Assembly: GCA_001657385.1 (NCBI GenBank)
Contig: LYSZ01000003.1
Location: forward strand, 253,001-317,000
Direction of reading: 5' to 3'
Origin: Parvularcula sp. BBD 1991-13
Lineage (GTDB): Bacteria; Pseudomonadota; Alphaproteobacteria; Caulobacterales; Parvularculaceae
DNA length: 64,000 nucleotides
The notes below the pieces were generated by a model. That model was not told the origin of the DNA. It saw only the letters and a list, made by a program, of their open reading frames with translations, and searched no databases. The translations under genes and the position numbers were made by a program. Positions 24,829 through 33,894 of the stretch are shown here, piece after piece. Position 1 is the first letter of the stretch. Each line of letters starts with the position of its first letter.

Positions 24829-26685
24829 ATGGACGCACTCATCAACACCCCGTGGCAGATGTGGGCGACGCTGGCCGTCATCGGCGTCACCATCGTCGTC
24901 TATACGCTCGACCGCTTCTCGCTGGAGTTGATTTCGGCGGGCGCTATCGTCGCGCTCCTGTTTCTGTTCCTGATCGCGCCCTTGGAAAGCGACGGCGTCA
25001 GCCTGCTGACGGTGGAAACCCTCCTGTCCGGTTTCGCCAGCCCGGCGCTCTTCGCCATCATCGGGCTTCTCATCATCGGACAGGGGATGTTCCAGTCCGG
25101 CGCGCTGGAGCATCCGACGGACCATCTCCTGCGCGCCTATGACCGCCGTCCCATCGCGATCACGGCGGCGATTTTCGTCTTTATCATGATCATCAGCGCG
25201 TTCCTGAACAACACGCCGGTGGTGGTCATGTTCATCCCGATCATGGCGGCGCTGGCGCAGCAGGGCAAGATTCCCGTCGCGCGCTTCATGATGCCACTGT
25301 CCTATCTCTCGATTTTCGGCGGGATGACGACAATCATCGGATCGTCGACGAATCTCCTTGCGCTGCAATCCTACAACGCCACCACCGGCGGGGAGATCGG
25401 ATTTTTCGAACTGACCCCAATCGGCCTGATGCTGGCGGCGGTCGGCGTCGTCTACATGCTCACGGCGGGGCGCTGGCTGATGCCGATCCGGGAGAACCCC
25501 AATCAGTCGCTGACCAATGCGCGCGAAGGCAAGCACTTCATCGCCCAGATCGAAATCACGCGCCACCACCCGTTGATCGGCAAGGGCCCGGTGGCCGGGC
25601 TGTTCGTCGACCTGCCGGACATCACCGTGCGCATGGTCCAGCGTCGGGAAAAGGCGATCCTGCCGCCTTTCGACGATTTCAAGTTCAAGCCCCGCGACGT
25701 GGTGATCGTCGCCGCGACGCGGTCGGCCCTGACCGCGCTCCTGAAATCCAACCCGGAAATGCTCGAAGGGCTGATGGCGGAGACGTCCATCGCCGACGAC
25801 GAGGACGGCTCGGTGCAGCGCTCCACCCAGCTCACCATGGTCGAGGCGATCGTCGCGCCGGGCTCGCGGATGATCGGCCGCTCGATCGCGCAGATCGCGT
25901 TCCACGCCCAGACCAACTGCGTCATTCTCGGCATCGAGCGGCGCAGCCGCATGATCCGGACACAAATGAATACGATCCGGCTGGAGGCGGGCGACGTCCT
26001 CCTCATCCTCGGCGACATCAACGACATTCGCAACCTGCGCTCGGACCGCGACATCCTCCTGCTTGAATACTCCATGCAGGGACTTCCCGATCCGCGCAAT
26101 GCGCGCATCGCGGCGCTAATCTTCGCCGCCGTCGTCGCGGCGACCGCGACCGGCCTCGTGCCCATCGCCATCTCGGCCATCGCCGGGGCGACGGCGATGG
26201 TCGCGTCCGGGTGTCTCAACGTGCGTCAGGCGGCGCGCGCGGTCGACCGGCGGATCTACCTCCTGATCGGGGCGTCCCTGGCCATGGGTGCGGCGCTGGA
26301 GCGCACCGGCGGCGCGGCGTTCATCGGCGAGGCGATCGCCTCCACCGCCGGGCAATTCGGCCCCGCCGTCATTCTCTCGGCGTTCTTCATCATGTGCGCG
26401 GCGCTGACAAACGTCCTGTCGAACAATGCAACGGCGGTTTTGTTCACGCCGATCGCGGTTTCCACCGCGACCCAGCTCGGGATTGACGAACACGCCCTGG
26501 TCCTGACGGTGATCTTCGGCTCGAACTGTTCTTTCGCAACGCCGGTCGCGTATCAGACGAACCTGCTCGTCATGACGCCGGGCCATTACAAGTTCAGGGA
26601 TTTCATGGTGGTCGGCGGGCCGCTCATCATTGTGACCTGGCTCGCCTACTCGATCATCGCGCCGATTTACTTCGGGCTGACATGA
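24829..26685 (+). CDS. SLC13/DASS-type permease with two RCK C domains
   Basis: The start is ATG 24829 (a TTG lies 9 bp earlier). The 618-residue protein has about five N-terminal membrane helices with the AFLNNTPVVVMFIPIM signature. Two TrkA-C/RCK-C-like soluble domains occupy about residues 220-300 and 320-400. The C-terminal membrane half carries ALTNVLSNNATAVLFTPIAV and TPVAYQTNLLVM. Inverted NNT / NNAT hairpins are typical of dicarboxylate, citrate or sulfate symporters of this group. Substrate cannot be read; sulfate or dicarboxylates are likely. Confidence 0.9.
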   Translation: MDALINTPWQMWATLAVIGVTIVVYTLDRFSLELISAGAIVALLFLFLIAPLESDGVSLLTVETLLSGFASPALFAIIGLLIIGQGMFQSGALEHPTDHLLRAYDRRPIAITAAIFVFIMIISAFLNNTPVVVMFIPIMAALAQQGKIPVARFMMPLSYLSIFGGMTTIIGSSTNLLALQSYNATTGGEIGFFELTPIGLMLAAVGVVYMLTAGRWLMPIRENPNQSLTNAREGKHFIAQIEITRHHPLIGKGPVAGLFVDLPDITVRMVQRREKAILPPFDDFKFKPRDVVIVAATRSALTALLKSNPEMLEGLMAETSIADDEDGSVQRSTQLTMVEAIVAPGSRMIGRSIAQIAFHAQTNCVILGIERRSRMIRTQMNTIRLEAGDVLLILGDINDIRNLRSDRDILLLEYSMQGLPDPRNARIAALIFAAVVAATATGLVPIAISAIAGATAMVASGCLNVRQAARAVDRRIYLLIGASLAMGAALERTGGAAFIGEAIASTAGQFGPAVILSAFFIMCAALTNVLSNNATAVLFTPIAVSTATQLGIDEHALVLTVIFGSNCSFATPVAYQTNLLVMTPGHYKFRDFMVVGGPLIIVTWLAYSIIAPIYFGLT

Positions 26686-26896
26686 GCCGGCGCGGCTTAA
26701 GACCCGCAGGCGGGCGCTCGGATGGGGACGCGGATGGACGCCGGCGCCGGATCGCCGAGCGTCGCGGCGCAAGGAGATTTGACAGGCCCGCGAAACCGAT
26801 TCACAGATTCGTTGTTGCCGCGATAATCGCCCGCTAAGGTTTTGACGATAGGTCTGTTAGGATGCAGGGCGCGGAGCATCGGCCGGCTCGAGACGA

Positions 26897-26941
26897 GCGG
26901 ACCCGAGGCAAGCGGACCCGAGGCAAGCGGACCCGAGGCAA
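26897..26941. repeat. 15-bp tandem repeat, three perfect copies
   Basis: GCGGACCCGAGGCAA is repeated exactly three times immediately before the bpt gene (start 26960). A partial fourth copy (GCTGACGAGCGGAGG) supplies the GGAGG-like ribosome site. The array is in the 5' untranslated region and could vary in copy number. Confidence 0.85.
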
Positions 26942-26959
26942 GCTGACGAGCGGAGGCTT

Positions 26960-27718
26960 ATGAGTAACGAAGATTTTGCGCGGCGGTTCGGACTGGAAGG
27001 CGGTGAATTCTACATCACCGCGCCGGCGCCGTGCCCTTATCTCAAAGGCCGGCGCGAGCGCAAGATTTTCTCCTACCTGGCCGGCGACGCGGCTTCCTCG
27101 ACCAACGCGCTGCTGACGCGGCGCGGATTCCGGCGCTCACAGAATATCGTCTACCTGCCGGCCTGCGAGAGCTGTAACGCCTGCGTCCCGGTGCGGATCG
27201 TCGTCGACAATTTCGTCCTGTCGCGCTCGCGCCGCCGGGTCCTGACCCGCAACGCCGACCTGGTGCGGACGATGAACGGACCGCGCGCCACCGGGGAGCA
27301 GTTTTCGGTTCTGCGCGCCTATCTGGACGCGCGCCACGAAGACGGCGGCATGGCGGACATGACGGTGCTCGATTACGCCTCGATGGTCGAGGAAACCTCG
27401 GTCGACACGCTGGTCCTGGAATACCGCCTGCGCGAGCCGGGCTCCGACCAGGACCGCCTCCTCGGGGCGGCGCTGACGGACCGACTGACCGACGGTCTTT
27501 CGATGGTCTACAGCTTTTTCGAACCGGACGAGGACGCGCGAAGCCTCGGTCGCTACATGATCCTTGACCATGTGTCGCTGGCCCAGGAGCTTGGGCTTCC
27601 TTACGTCTATCTCGGCTACTGGGTCGATGGATCGCCGAAAATGGGCTACAAAACCGACTTCCAGCCTCTTGAAAAGCTTACCGCCTCCGGATGGGTGCGC
27701 ATGGACCGGCAGACCTGA
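26960..27718 (+). CDS. bpt: Aspartate/glutamate leucyltransferase (arginyltransferase-like, Bpt)
   Basis: A 252-residue protein matching the bacterial Bpt/Ate1-type aminoacyl-tRNA-protein transferases. It has APAPCPYLKGRRERKIFSYL at the N-terminus, the RRSQNIVYLPACESCNACVPVRI cysteine motif near residues 58-80, and the GNAT-like end DHVSLAQELGLPYVYLGYWVDGSPKMGYKTDF. Bpt transfers Leu from tRNA to N-terminal Asp or Glu, marking proteins for ClpS/ClpAP degradation. Length is normal. GGAGG lies in front of the ATG, at the end of the 15-bp repeat array. Confidence 0.93.
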   Translation: MSNEDFARRFGLEGGEFYITAPAPCPYLKGRRERKIFSYLAGDAASSTNALLTRRGFRRSQNIVYLPACESCNACVPVRIVVDNFVLSRSRRRVLTRNADLVRTMNGPRATGEQFSVLRAYLDARHEDGGMADMTVLDYASMVEETSVDTLVLEYRLREPGSDQDRLLGAALTDRLTDGLSMVYSFFEPDEDARSLGRYMILDHVSLAQELGLPYVYLGYWVDGSPKMGYKTDFQPLEKLTASGWVRMDRQT

Positions 27719-27852
27719 CCCGGGTTCGCGCTCGGCCAGCCGCTCCCCGCGCGCGGCGAAATGCTAAAAAACCTTGCTTTTCAACAATGACCTCGACGCC
27801 ATCGGATTGTAGAATGCTGCGCGCCGGTAAACCGCGTTTGGGAGAATCCCCC

Positions 27853-28233
27853 TTGAGCCACCTTGCCTTGTCCGCCGCCGCGCTCGCCGCGGCCCTCTTT
27901 CTCAGCGGCTGTGCGTCGCCGCCATTTTCCTACGCCGAGGACCGCTGCCTCGGGCAGCAGAACCAGTGCCGCAACCAGTGCGCGTCGGTCGGACAGGGGC
28001 CGGCCCGCGCCTCCTGCGAGCAGCGCTGCCTGACGCTGGAAGACCGCTGTTACGCTTCCGGCGCGGACGGCGCCGCTTCCTCGCTCGCCGAGGAGCAGCT
28101 GATCGGCGATCTGCGCGACGAGGCGGAAAAAGAAGCCGCTTTCGAGGCTTGGAAAGCCCGCAAGGAGCGCGAGGCGGCCGCCGCGCGCGCCGCCGCCGAG
28201 GAAGAAGAAGACGCCCAAGAAGGCGTCGAGTGA
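27853..28233 (+). CDS. Small lipoprotein, Cys-rich, with charged Ala/Glu tail
   Basis: TTG 27853 is preferred because GGAGA lies 8 bp upstream and gives a compact lipoprotein signal with lipobox LFLSGC (C20). An ATG at 27814 would add 13 residues and lacks a ribosome site. The mature part has four to six Cys in paired spacing (RCLGQQNQCRNQC...CEQRCLTLEDRC), then an Ala/Glu/Lys/Arg helical tail. No family recognised. It is probably a periplasmic or outer-membrane lipoprotein with disulphides. Confidence 0.6.
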   Translation: MSHLALSAAALAAALFLSGCASPPFSYAEDRCLGQQNQCRNQCASVGQGPARASCEQRCLTLEDRCYASGADGAASSLAEEQLIGDLRDEAEKEAAFEAWKARKEREAAAARAAAEEEEDAQEGVE

Positions 28234-28344
28234 CCGCCCGCTCCGGGGCGGACCGCTGCATGCTATTGATGCGCCCGGCAAAATGACCGACAAGGTGGGA
28301 TCGGGAGGAAACAGGGGCGATCAACGCCCCATGACGACGGATCT

Positions 28345-29463
28345 ATGATCAAGAGACGCCAGCTTCTCACCAGCGGGGCGCTTGTCGGCGCGGCCGGGCT
28401 CGCCGCGGGCTGCGATTGCGGCGTTCCGGCGGAACTGGAAGGGGTCGGCGCCGGCCTTGAGGCGCGCACCCTGAAAATGGTCACAACCTGGCCGAAGGAT
28501 TTCCCCGGCCTCGGGACCATGGCCGAACGCACGGCGCGCTTCGTCACCGAAATGTCGGGCGGCGCCATGCGGGTGCAGCTTTTCGCCGCCGGAGAGCTGG
28601 TGCCCGCATTCGAATGTTTCGACGCGGTCTCGACCGGAGCGGCGGATCTTTATCACGGGGCGGAGTATTACTGGGTGGGCAAGTCCCCCGCCTTCGCCTT
28701 CTTCACCGCCGTCCCGTTCGGCATGACCGCGCCGGAAATCATGGCGTGGACGGAATTCGGCGGCGGCCAGGCATTGTGGGACGAACTTTCCGCCCGCTTC
28801 AACATCAAGCCTTTCGCCGCGGGCAACACCGGCCACCAACTCGCCGGCTGGTTCAAGCGCGAAATCAACTCGCTGGAAGACCTGCGCGGCATGAAAATCC
28901 GTATGCCGGGCCTGGGCGGCGAAGTCCTGCGCCGCGTCGGCGCGTCGGCCGTCGCCCTGGCGGGGGGCGAGATTTACCAGGCCCTGCAATCCGGCGCCAT
29001 CGACGGCACGGAATGGGTCGGCCCGTGGAACGATCTCGCCTTCGGCTTTCACCGCGAGGCGAAATTCTATTACTGGCCGGGCATCCACGAGCCCGGCGCG
29101 CAGCTCGGCGTCGGCGTCAACCTCGACCTCTGGAACGAATTGAGCCTGCAGGAGCGCGCGATCATCCGCGGCGCCTGTCACCAGGCGAACCACCTGTCGA
29201 TTGCCGAATACATGCATCACAGCGGAACCGCGCTCGACCAGCTCATCAACGACCACGGCGTGCAGTTGCGCAAGCTGCCCGACGACGTCCTCGCCGCTCT
29301 CGCCCGCGAAACCCGCGTCGTCCTGGAGGAAACCGCGCGCCAAGACGACATCACCCGGCGCATTTTCGAAAGCTACAAGGCGTCGCTGGAGCGCTCGCAA
29401 AACTGGGGCCGGATTTCCGACGAGGCTTACATGAGCGCCCGCCGGTCGGTGTTTACATTCTGA
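28345..29463 (+). CDS. dctP: TRAP transporter substrate-binding protein (DctP/TakP-like)
   Basis: The 372-residue protein starts with a Tat/Sec-like signal (KRRQLLTSGALVGAAGLAAGC); the Cys could also be lipidated. Family motifs include LKMVTTWPKDFPGLG, EINSLEDLRGMKIRMPGLGGEVL and ALQSGAIDGTEWVGPWNDLAFG, the last typical of alpha-keto-acid-binding TakP-type proteins. It captures a carboxylate ligand in the periplasm for the DctQ/DctM permease encoded by the next two genes (5- and 3-bp gaps). A 2-oxoacid ligand is suggested by similarity, not proved. Confidence 0.9.
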   Translation: MIKRRQLLTSGALVGAAGLAAGCDCGVPAELEGVGAGLEARTLKMVTTWPKDFPGLGTMAERTARFVTEMSGGAMRVQLFAAGELVPAFECFDAVSTGAADLYHGAEYYWVGKSPAFAFFTAVPFGMTAPEIMAWTEFGGGQALWDELSARFNIKPFAAGNTGHQLAGWFKREINSLEDLRGMKIRMPGLGGEVLRRVGASAVALAGGEIYQALQSGAIDGTEWVGPWNDLAFGFHREAKFYYWPGIHEPGAQLGVGVNLDLWNELSLQERAIIRGACHQANHLSIAEYMHHSGTALDQLINDHGVQLRKLPDDVLAALARETRVVLEETARQDDITRRIFESYKASLERSQNWGRISDEAYMSARRSVFTF

Positions 29464-29468
29464 TTTCC

Positions 29469-30302
29469 ATGCTGACGGTCATCGGCGATATCCTGAACTG
29501 GCTCGCGGCGGGCGTCGTCTTTCCCCTGATGGTTCTGCCGCTGGCCGCCCTTGCGGCCCACGGGCGCGCGTCCGGCGCGACGGCGAGCCTCATCTGGGCG
29601 CTTATCGCCGGCGGGCTCGCCGGGGCCGGGGTCCTGTTCGCATGGGCGACGCCGGCGCTGTCCGCGGCGCCCTCGCCCGGCGCGCTGGCGATCTTCGCCG
29701 CATGCCTTGGGGGGCTTTGCCTCGCCGTCGCCGCGGCCGGCGGTCCCGATGCGGCCGTCGCGCGGCTGGAAGGCCCGTTCCAGCGCGCGGCGCGCGCGGC
29801 GAGCCGCGCCGTCATGTGGCTGCTTCTCGTCATGGCCTTCGTGCAGTTCATGGTGGTCGTCCTGCGCTATGCGTTCGGCGTGAATTTCATTTTCATGCAG
29901 GAATCGATCACCTATATGCACGGCGCGGTGTTTCTCCTGGCGGGGGGCTATGCGCTTCTGACCGACGGCCATGTGCGGGTGGACATCTTCTACCGCGAGG
30001 CGCCGGCGCGCCGCAAAGCCCTGGTCGATTTTCTCGGAACCTATCTCTTCCTGTTCCCGGTCTGCATCCTGCTTTTGTGGACCGGCTCTCCTTATGTGGG
30101 CAATTCATGGGCGGTGGGCGAAGGCTCGACCGAAACCTCCGGCATCCAGGCGGTGTTCGTGTTGAAATCCCTGATCCCCGCTTTCGCGGTTCTTCTCTCC
30201 ATGGCCGGGTTCGCGGTCGCCGCCGAGGCGGGCCGCGCCTTGCGCGGCGAGGCCCCGCATCACCGCACGCCCCATGCGGACCCGACCGAGGGGGCGCTGT
30301 AA
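29469..30302 (+). CDS. dctQ: TRAP transporter small membrane subunit (DctQ)
   Basis: ATG 29469 gives 277 residues, longer than a minimal DctQ because of an N-terminal extension with about three hydrophobic helices. The conserved DctQ part begins near residue 115 (AVMWLLLVMAFVQFMVVVLRYAFGVNFIFMQESITYMHGAVFLLAGGYALLTDGHVRVDIFY in discontinuous motifs). The subunit pairs with DctM to drive Na+-coupled uptake. Gene order P-Q-M with short spacers is the standard TRAP operon. Confidence 0.88.
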   Translation: MLTVIGDILNWLAAGVVFPLMVLPLAALAAHGRASGATASLIWALIAGGLAGAGVLFAWATPALSAAPSPGALAIFAACLGGLCLAVAAAGGPDAAVARLEGPFQRAARAASRAVMWLLLVMAFVQFMVVVLRYAFGVNFIFMQESITYMHGAVFLLAGGYALLTDGHVRVDIFYREAPARRKALVDFLGTYLFLFPVCILLLWTGSPYVGNSWAVGEGSTETSGIQAVFVLKSLIPAFAVLLSMAGFAVAAEAGRALRGEAPHHRTPHADPTEGAL

Positions 30303-30305
30303 CTC

Positions 30306-31928
30306 ATGGAGATCGCGGTCGGCGACATTCAGTTCTGCCTCTGCGCCGCCGCCGGATGGCTCGACATCGCCATGGTGGCGGTGTTGTGCGCCATGCTGAT
30401 GGCCGGCTATCCGGTCGCGTTCAGTCTCGCCGGAACCGCCCTCGTCTTCGCCGTCATCGGACTGATGACCGGCGTTTTCGACGTCGATTTCCTGCGGCCG
30501 TTTCCGCAGCGGGTTTACGGCGCGGTCGTCAACACGACCCTGATCGCGGTGCCGATGTTCATCCTGATGGGCGTGATCCTGGAGAAATCGAAAATCGCCG
30601 AGGAACTCCTCGAAGCGATGGCGAAACTCTTCGGTTCCCTGCGCGGCGGGCTGGGGCTTTCCGTCACGGTGGTCGGCGCGCTCCTCGCCGCGTCGACGGG
30701 CATCGTCGGCGCGACGGTCGTCACCATGGGACTGCTCAGCCTGCCGACCATGCTGCGGCGCGGCTACGACGCTTCCTTCGCATCCGGATCGATCGCGGCG
30801 GCCGGCACGCTCGGCCAGATCATTCCGCCCTCGATCGTGCTCATCCTGCTTGGCGACGTCATTTCCAACGCCTACCAGAAGGCGCAACTGGAACAGGGCG
30901 TCTTCGCGCCGGAAACGGTTTCGGTCGGGGACCTCTTCGCCGGCGCGCTGTTTCCCGGCCTGATGCTGGTGGGGCTCTATCTTCTCTGGCAGGCGGTTGT
31001 CGCCGTTACGCGCCCGCACAAGGCGCCGGCCATCGCCGCGGCGGACCGCGGCTCGATGAAGGAAGCCTGGGCCGGCGCCCTGAAAGTGCTGCCGGCGCCG
31101 CTCGCGCTCATCGTCGCCGTGCTCGGTTCGATCCTGGCGGGGGCGGCGACGCCGACCGAGGCGGCGAGCGTCGGCGCCGTCGGCGCGCTCTTGATCGCCG
31201 GCGCGCGCATGGCGCCGAAAGGCGCGCTTCTGGCCGGGCGCATGGCGGTGTTCGCGTCGGCGGCGTCGATCATCGGGCTGGTCGCGCTGACCGGCTTTCT
31301 CGACCTGCGCCTTGGCCGCGAGGACATCGCGCCGGCCGAAGCCGCCGGCATCGCCCTCGCCTTTCTCCTCTTCGCCCTGACGCCGTGGGGCGTTATCGCG
31401 AGCCTTGTTCAGCTCCGCCGCCAGGCGACCCTCGCGCCCATCGTCGACCAGACCGCGCGGGTGACGACCATGGTGTTCACGATCCTGATCGGGGCGGCGG
31501 TCTTTACGCTGGTGTTTCGCGGCCTCGGCGGCGACGAGACCGTGGGCGCCGCGCTGGAGGCGACCCCGGGGGGCGTCGCCGGCGCGGTGGTCACGGTGAT
31601 GCTGGTGATGTTCGTGCTCGGCTTTTTCCTTGATTTCATCGAGATCACGCTGGTCGTGGTGCCGCTGGTCGGCCCGCCGCTGCTGGCCATGGGGCTCGAC
31701 CCGGTGTGGCTCGGCGTGATGATGGCGATCAATCTGCAAACGTCGTTTCTGACGCCGCCCTTCGGATTCGCCCTGTTCTATCTGCGCGGGGTCGCGCCGC
31801 CGGAGGTGAGAACGGCGGATATCTATCGCGGGGCGATCCCGTTCATCGGCATCCAGCTCCTCGCCCTCGCCCTCATCGCGGTCTTCCCGCAACTCGCCAC
31901 CTGGTTGCCGGGGGTGCTTTACGATTAG
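30306..31928 (+). CDS. dctM: TRAP transporter large permease subunit (DctM)
   Basis: A 540-residue polytopic membrane protein with DctM hallmarks: AGYPVAFSLAGTALVFAVIG, FPQRVYGAV, LIAVPMFILMGVILEKS, and an inverted-repeat second half with FLDFIEITLVVVPLVGPPLLAMGLDPVWLGVM and NLQTSFLTPPFGFALFYLRG. An insertion of extra helices in the middle (~residues 300-400) makes it longer than the usual ~430 residues, as seen in the alpha-keto-acid TRAP subgroup. It forms the transport channel with DctQ. Confidence 0.92.
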   Translation: MEIAVGDIQFCLCAAAGWLDIAMVAVLCAMLMAGYPVAFSLAGTALVFAVIGLMTGVFDVDFLRPFPQRVYGAVVNTTLIAVPMFILMGVILEKSKIAEELLEAMAKLFGSLRGGLGLSVTVVGALLAASTGIVGATVVTMGLLSLPTMLRRGYDASFASGSIAAAGTLGQIIPPSIVLILLGDVISNAYQKAQLEQGVFAPETVSVGDLFAGALFPGLMLVGLYLLWQAVVAVTRPHKAPAIAAADRGSMKEAWAGALKVLPAPLALIVAVLGSILAGAATPTEAASVGAVGALLIAGARMAPKGALLAGRMAVFASAASIIGLVALTGFLDLRLGREDIAPAEAAGIALAFLLFALTPWGVIASLVQLRRQATLAPIVDQTARVTTMVFTILIGAAVFTLVFRGLGGDETVGAALEATPGGVAGAVVTVMLVMFVLGFFLDFIEITLVVVPLVGPPLLAMGLDPVWLGVMMAINLQTSFLTPPFGFALFYLRGVAPPEVRTADIYRGAIPFIGIQLLALALIAVFPQLATWLPGVLYD

Positions 31929-31980
31929 AGCGCATTGCAGCAACAGCGGATCGCCGGTTTTGCGGTTGGCGGGCGCGCTC

Positions 31981-32035
31981 CGCTAGAGAAGCGAGCGCCA
32001 ATTGTGAATCGCGTTGAATACAATTGGCTCTAGCG
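31981..32035. terminator. Nested palindrome at a convergent gene end
   Basis: CGCTAGAG (31981) pairs with CTCTAGCG (32028), and inside it CCAATTGT (31998) pairs with ACAATTGG (32020). The structure lies between the convergent dctM and M48 protease genes and overlaps the protease stop codon (32030-32032). A bidirectional terminator is likely; an extragenic palindromic repeat is the alternative. Confidence 0.55.
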
Positions 32036-33001
32036 AAGCACGCGCCCGCCGGCGTAAGCGACCAGCGCCTCGATGCGCTTGTCGATCGGCGGGTGGGTGG
32101 CGAAGATCCCGGCGAAACGCGCGGTGTTCTCCACCATCATCTGCTGCACGTCGTTGGGCGCGTCGACCTGGGCGCGGCCCGAGATCTTTTTCAGGGCGCC
32201 GATCATCGCGTCGGGATTGCGGGTCAGATCCACCGCGCCGGCGTCGGCGAGATACTCCCGCTTCTGCGACAGGGCGAAGCGGATGACGAGCGCCATCAGA
32301 TAGGCGGCCACGATCAGCGCGACGGCAACGAGAATGAGGACGCCCCCGCCGCGGCTGTCGCCCTTGCGCGAGCGCGCATGCCCGCCCATGCGCACCCCGG
32401 TATGAAACATGGAGCGGAAGACCAGCTCGCCGACAAAGGAGAAAATCCCGACAAAGATCACCGATATGATCAACAGGCGCACGTCGCGGTTCATGATATG
32501 CGTCAGCTCGTGGGCGAGCACCGCCTCGATCTCGTCGTCGTCGAGGGCCTCGATCAGCCCGCGCGTCACCGTCACCTTGTAGCTCTTGTCGCTGACGCCG
32601 CTGGCGAAGGCGTTCAGGGCCGGCGTCTCGATAATGTTCAGCGCCGGCATGGGCAGCCCGCGGGAGATGCACAGATTCTCCAGCATGTTGTAGAGCTTGG
32701 GCGCTTCCTTGCGCGAGAGCCCGCGTGCGCCGACCGACGCGTCGATGATCGACTGGTAGGAAAACGAGGCGACCACAAACCACACGCCCGCCCCGATAAA
32801 GGCGAACGGCCAGATCCGCGTCATGTGCGCCAGCGCGAGGGCGAGTCCCTCGCCGGCGTCCGCCACCGGCGCCGTCAGCGCGACATAGCCGACCGACAGG
32901 CCGTAGAGAAGGACGAGCAGCAGGACGGGAAAACCGGCGAGCAGCAGGGCCGATTTCAGGTTGTTGTTCCAGATATGGGTTTGCAGGCCGAAAGCGCCCA
33001 T
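32030..33001 (-). CDS. M48 family zinc metalloprotease (HtpX-like)
   Basis: A 323-residue membrane protein. Two N-terminal hydrophobic helices (~17-45 and ~64-82) precede the zinc motif HELTH (H164, E165, H168). A second hydrophobic pair (~175-195 and ~220-242) precedes the third ligand E249 (KREYLADAGAV). HATHPP-like FATHPPIDKRIEAL follows, as in HtpX. It should cleave misfolded or specific membrane proteins on the cytoplasmic face. The upstream LemA gene on the same strand is a common partner of M48 proteases. Confidence 0.9.
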   Translation of the reverse strand: MGAFGLQTHIWNNNLKSALLLAGFPVLLLVLLYGLSVGYVALTAPVADAGEGLALALAHMTRIWPFAFIGAGVWFVVASFSYQSIIDASVGARGLSRKEAPKLYNMLENLCISRGLPMPALNIIETPALNAFASGVSDKSYKVTVTRGLIEALDDDEIEAVLAHELTHIMNRDVRLLIISVIFVGIFSFVGELVFRSMFHTGVRMGGHARSRKGDSRGGGVLILVAVALIVAAYLMALVIRFALSQKREYLADAGAVDLTRNPDAMIGALKKISGRAQVDAPNDVQQMMVENTARFAGIFATHPPIDKRIEALVAYAGGRVLR

Positions 33002-33053
33002 GGATCGTCAGCCCCCGTCAAGCGCGCCGGCGCCCGTCTTCACCGCGTGGGCC

Positions 33054-33098
33054 GGGGCTGCGCAGATCGGGGCTGCGCGCATCGGGGCCGCTTCGGGA
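33054..33098. repeat. 15-bp degenerate tandem repeat, about three copies
   Basis: GGGGCTGCGCAGATC, GGGGCTGCGCGCATC and the diverged GGGGCCGCTTCGGGA follow in tandem in the space between the lemA-like and M48 protease genes. Confidence 0.6.
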
Positions 33099-33169
33099 AT
33101 GACGCCGCCGACAAGGCCAAGCCGTTTCATGAGCGCCGCCGCTTCGGGATCGATGACAGGGATGCGGGT

Positions 33170-33733
33170 CTAGAACGCCACCTGCGGCGCCGCTTCGAGC
33201 TGCGCGCGCGCGTCTTCGGGGATTTCAAAGTACTCTTTTTTCGTGAACCCGCCCATGGGCGCGATGAGATTGCCGGGAATCTGCTGGATCGCGGTGTTGA
33301 ATTCCTGCACCGCGTTGTTGAAGAACCGGCGCGCCGCGGCGATCTTGTTCTCGACATCGGAAAGCTCGCGCTGAAGCTCCAGGAAGTTCGTGTTGGCCTT
33401 GAGGTCCGGATAGGCTTCGGCCAGGGCGAACAGCTTGCCCAGCGCCGCGCCGAGAACGCCCTCGGCCTGGCCCTGCGCGGCGGGCCCGCTCGCCGCCTGG
33501 GCGGCGTTGCGCGCGGAGATCACCGCGTCCAGGGTTTCCTTTTCGTGCGCGGCGTATCCCTTCACCGTCTCCACCAGGTTGGGAATGAGATCGTGACGCT
33601 GGCGAAGCTGCACGTCCACATCCGCAAACGCCTGGTCCGTACGCTGAGAAAGCGCGACGATGCGGTTGTAGATGACGACGCCGATGACGACGACCAGAAC
33701 GGCGAGCCCAAGGAATATCAGTATGCCGGACAT
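33170..33733 (-). CDS. lemA: LemA family protein
   Basis: A 187-residue protein with a short periplasmic start, one N-terminal membrane helix (ILIFLGLAVLVVVIGVVIY) and a helical bundle with LemA signatures: YNRIVALSQRTDQAFADVDVQLRQRHDLIPNLVETVKGYA and AAARRFFNNAVQEFN. The function of LemA is not settled; it is often encoded with M48/HtpX or TPM-domain proteins. The gene lies upstream of the M48 protease on the same strand, 168 bp apart. Confidence 0.93.
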   Translation of the reverse strand: MSGILIFLGLAVLVVVIGVVIYNRIVALSQRTDQAFADVDVQLRQRHDLIPNLVETVKGYAAHEKETLDAVISARNAAQAASGPAAQGQAEGVLGAALGKLFALAEAYPDLKANTNFLELQRELSDVENKIAAARRFFNNAVQEFNTAIQQIPGNLIAPMGGFTKKEYFEIPEDARAQLEAAPQVAF

Positions 33734-33894
33734 GCGGTCTCCTTAACGGTTGCGGGAAAGGCGCATGAAAAATCCCGCGAGCGGCGCGCGGGCCGGACCT
33801 TTCCCTTCGGGGCGCGACTATAAGGCGTTCGCTGCATCGCCGCAACGCGCGCCGCCGTCGGCAACGCCGGTCGGGAAGGGTTAATGAATTCCGG

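Noticed and set aside
28614-31943. Long overlapping frames on both strands across the TRAP and EPS regions
   Set aside because: High GC makes shadow frames long; they are Arg/Ala/Pro/His-rich with no domain, while the chosen frames have family motifs and ribosome sites.
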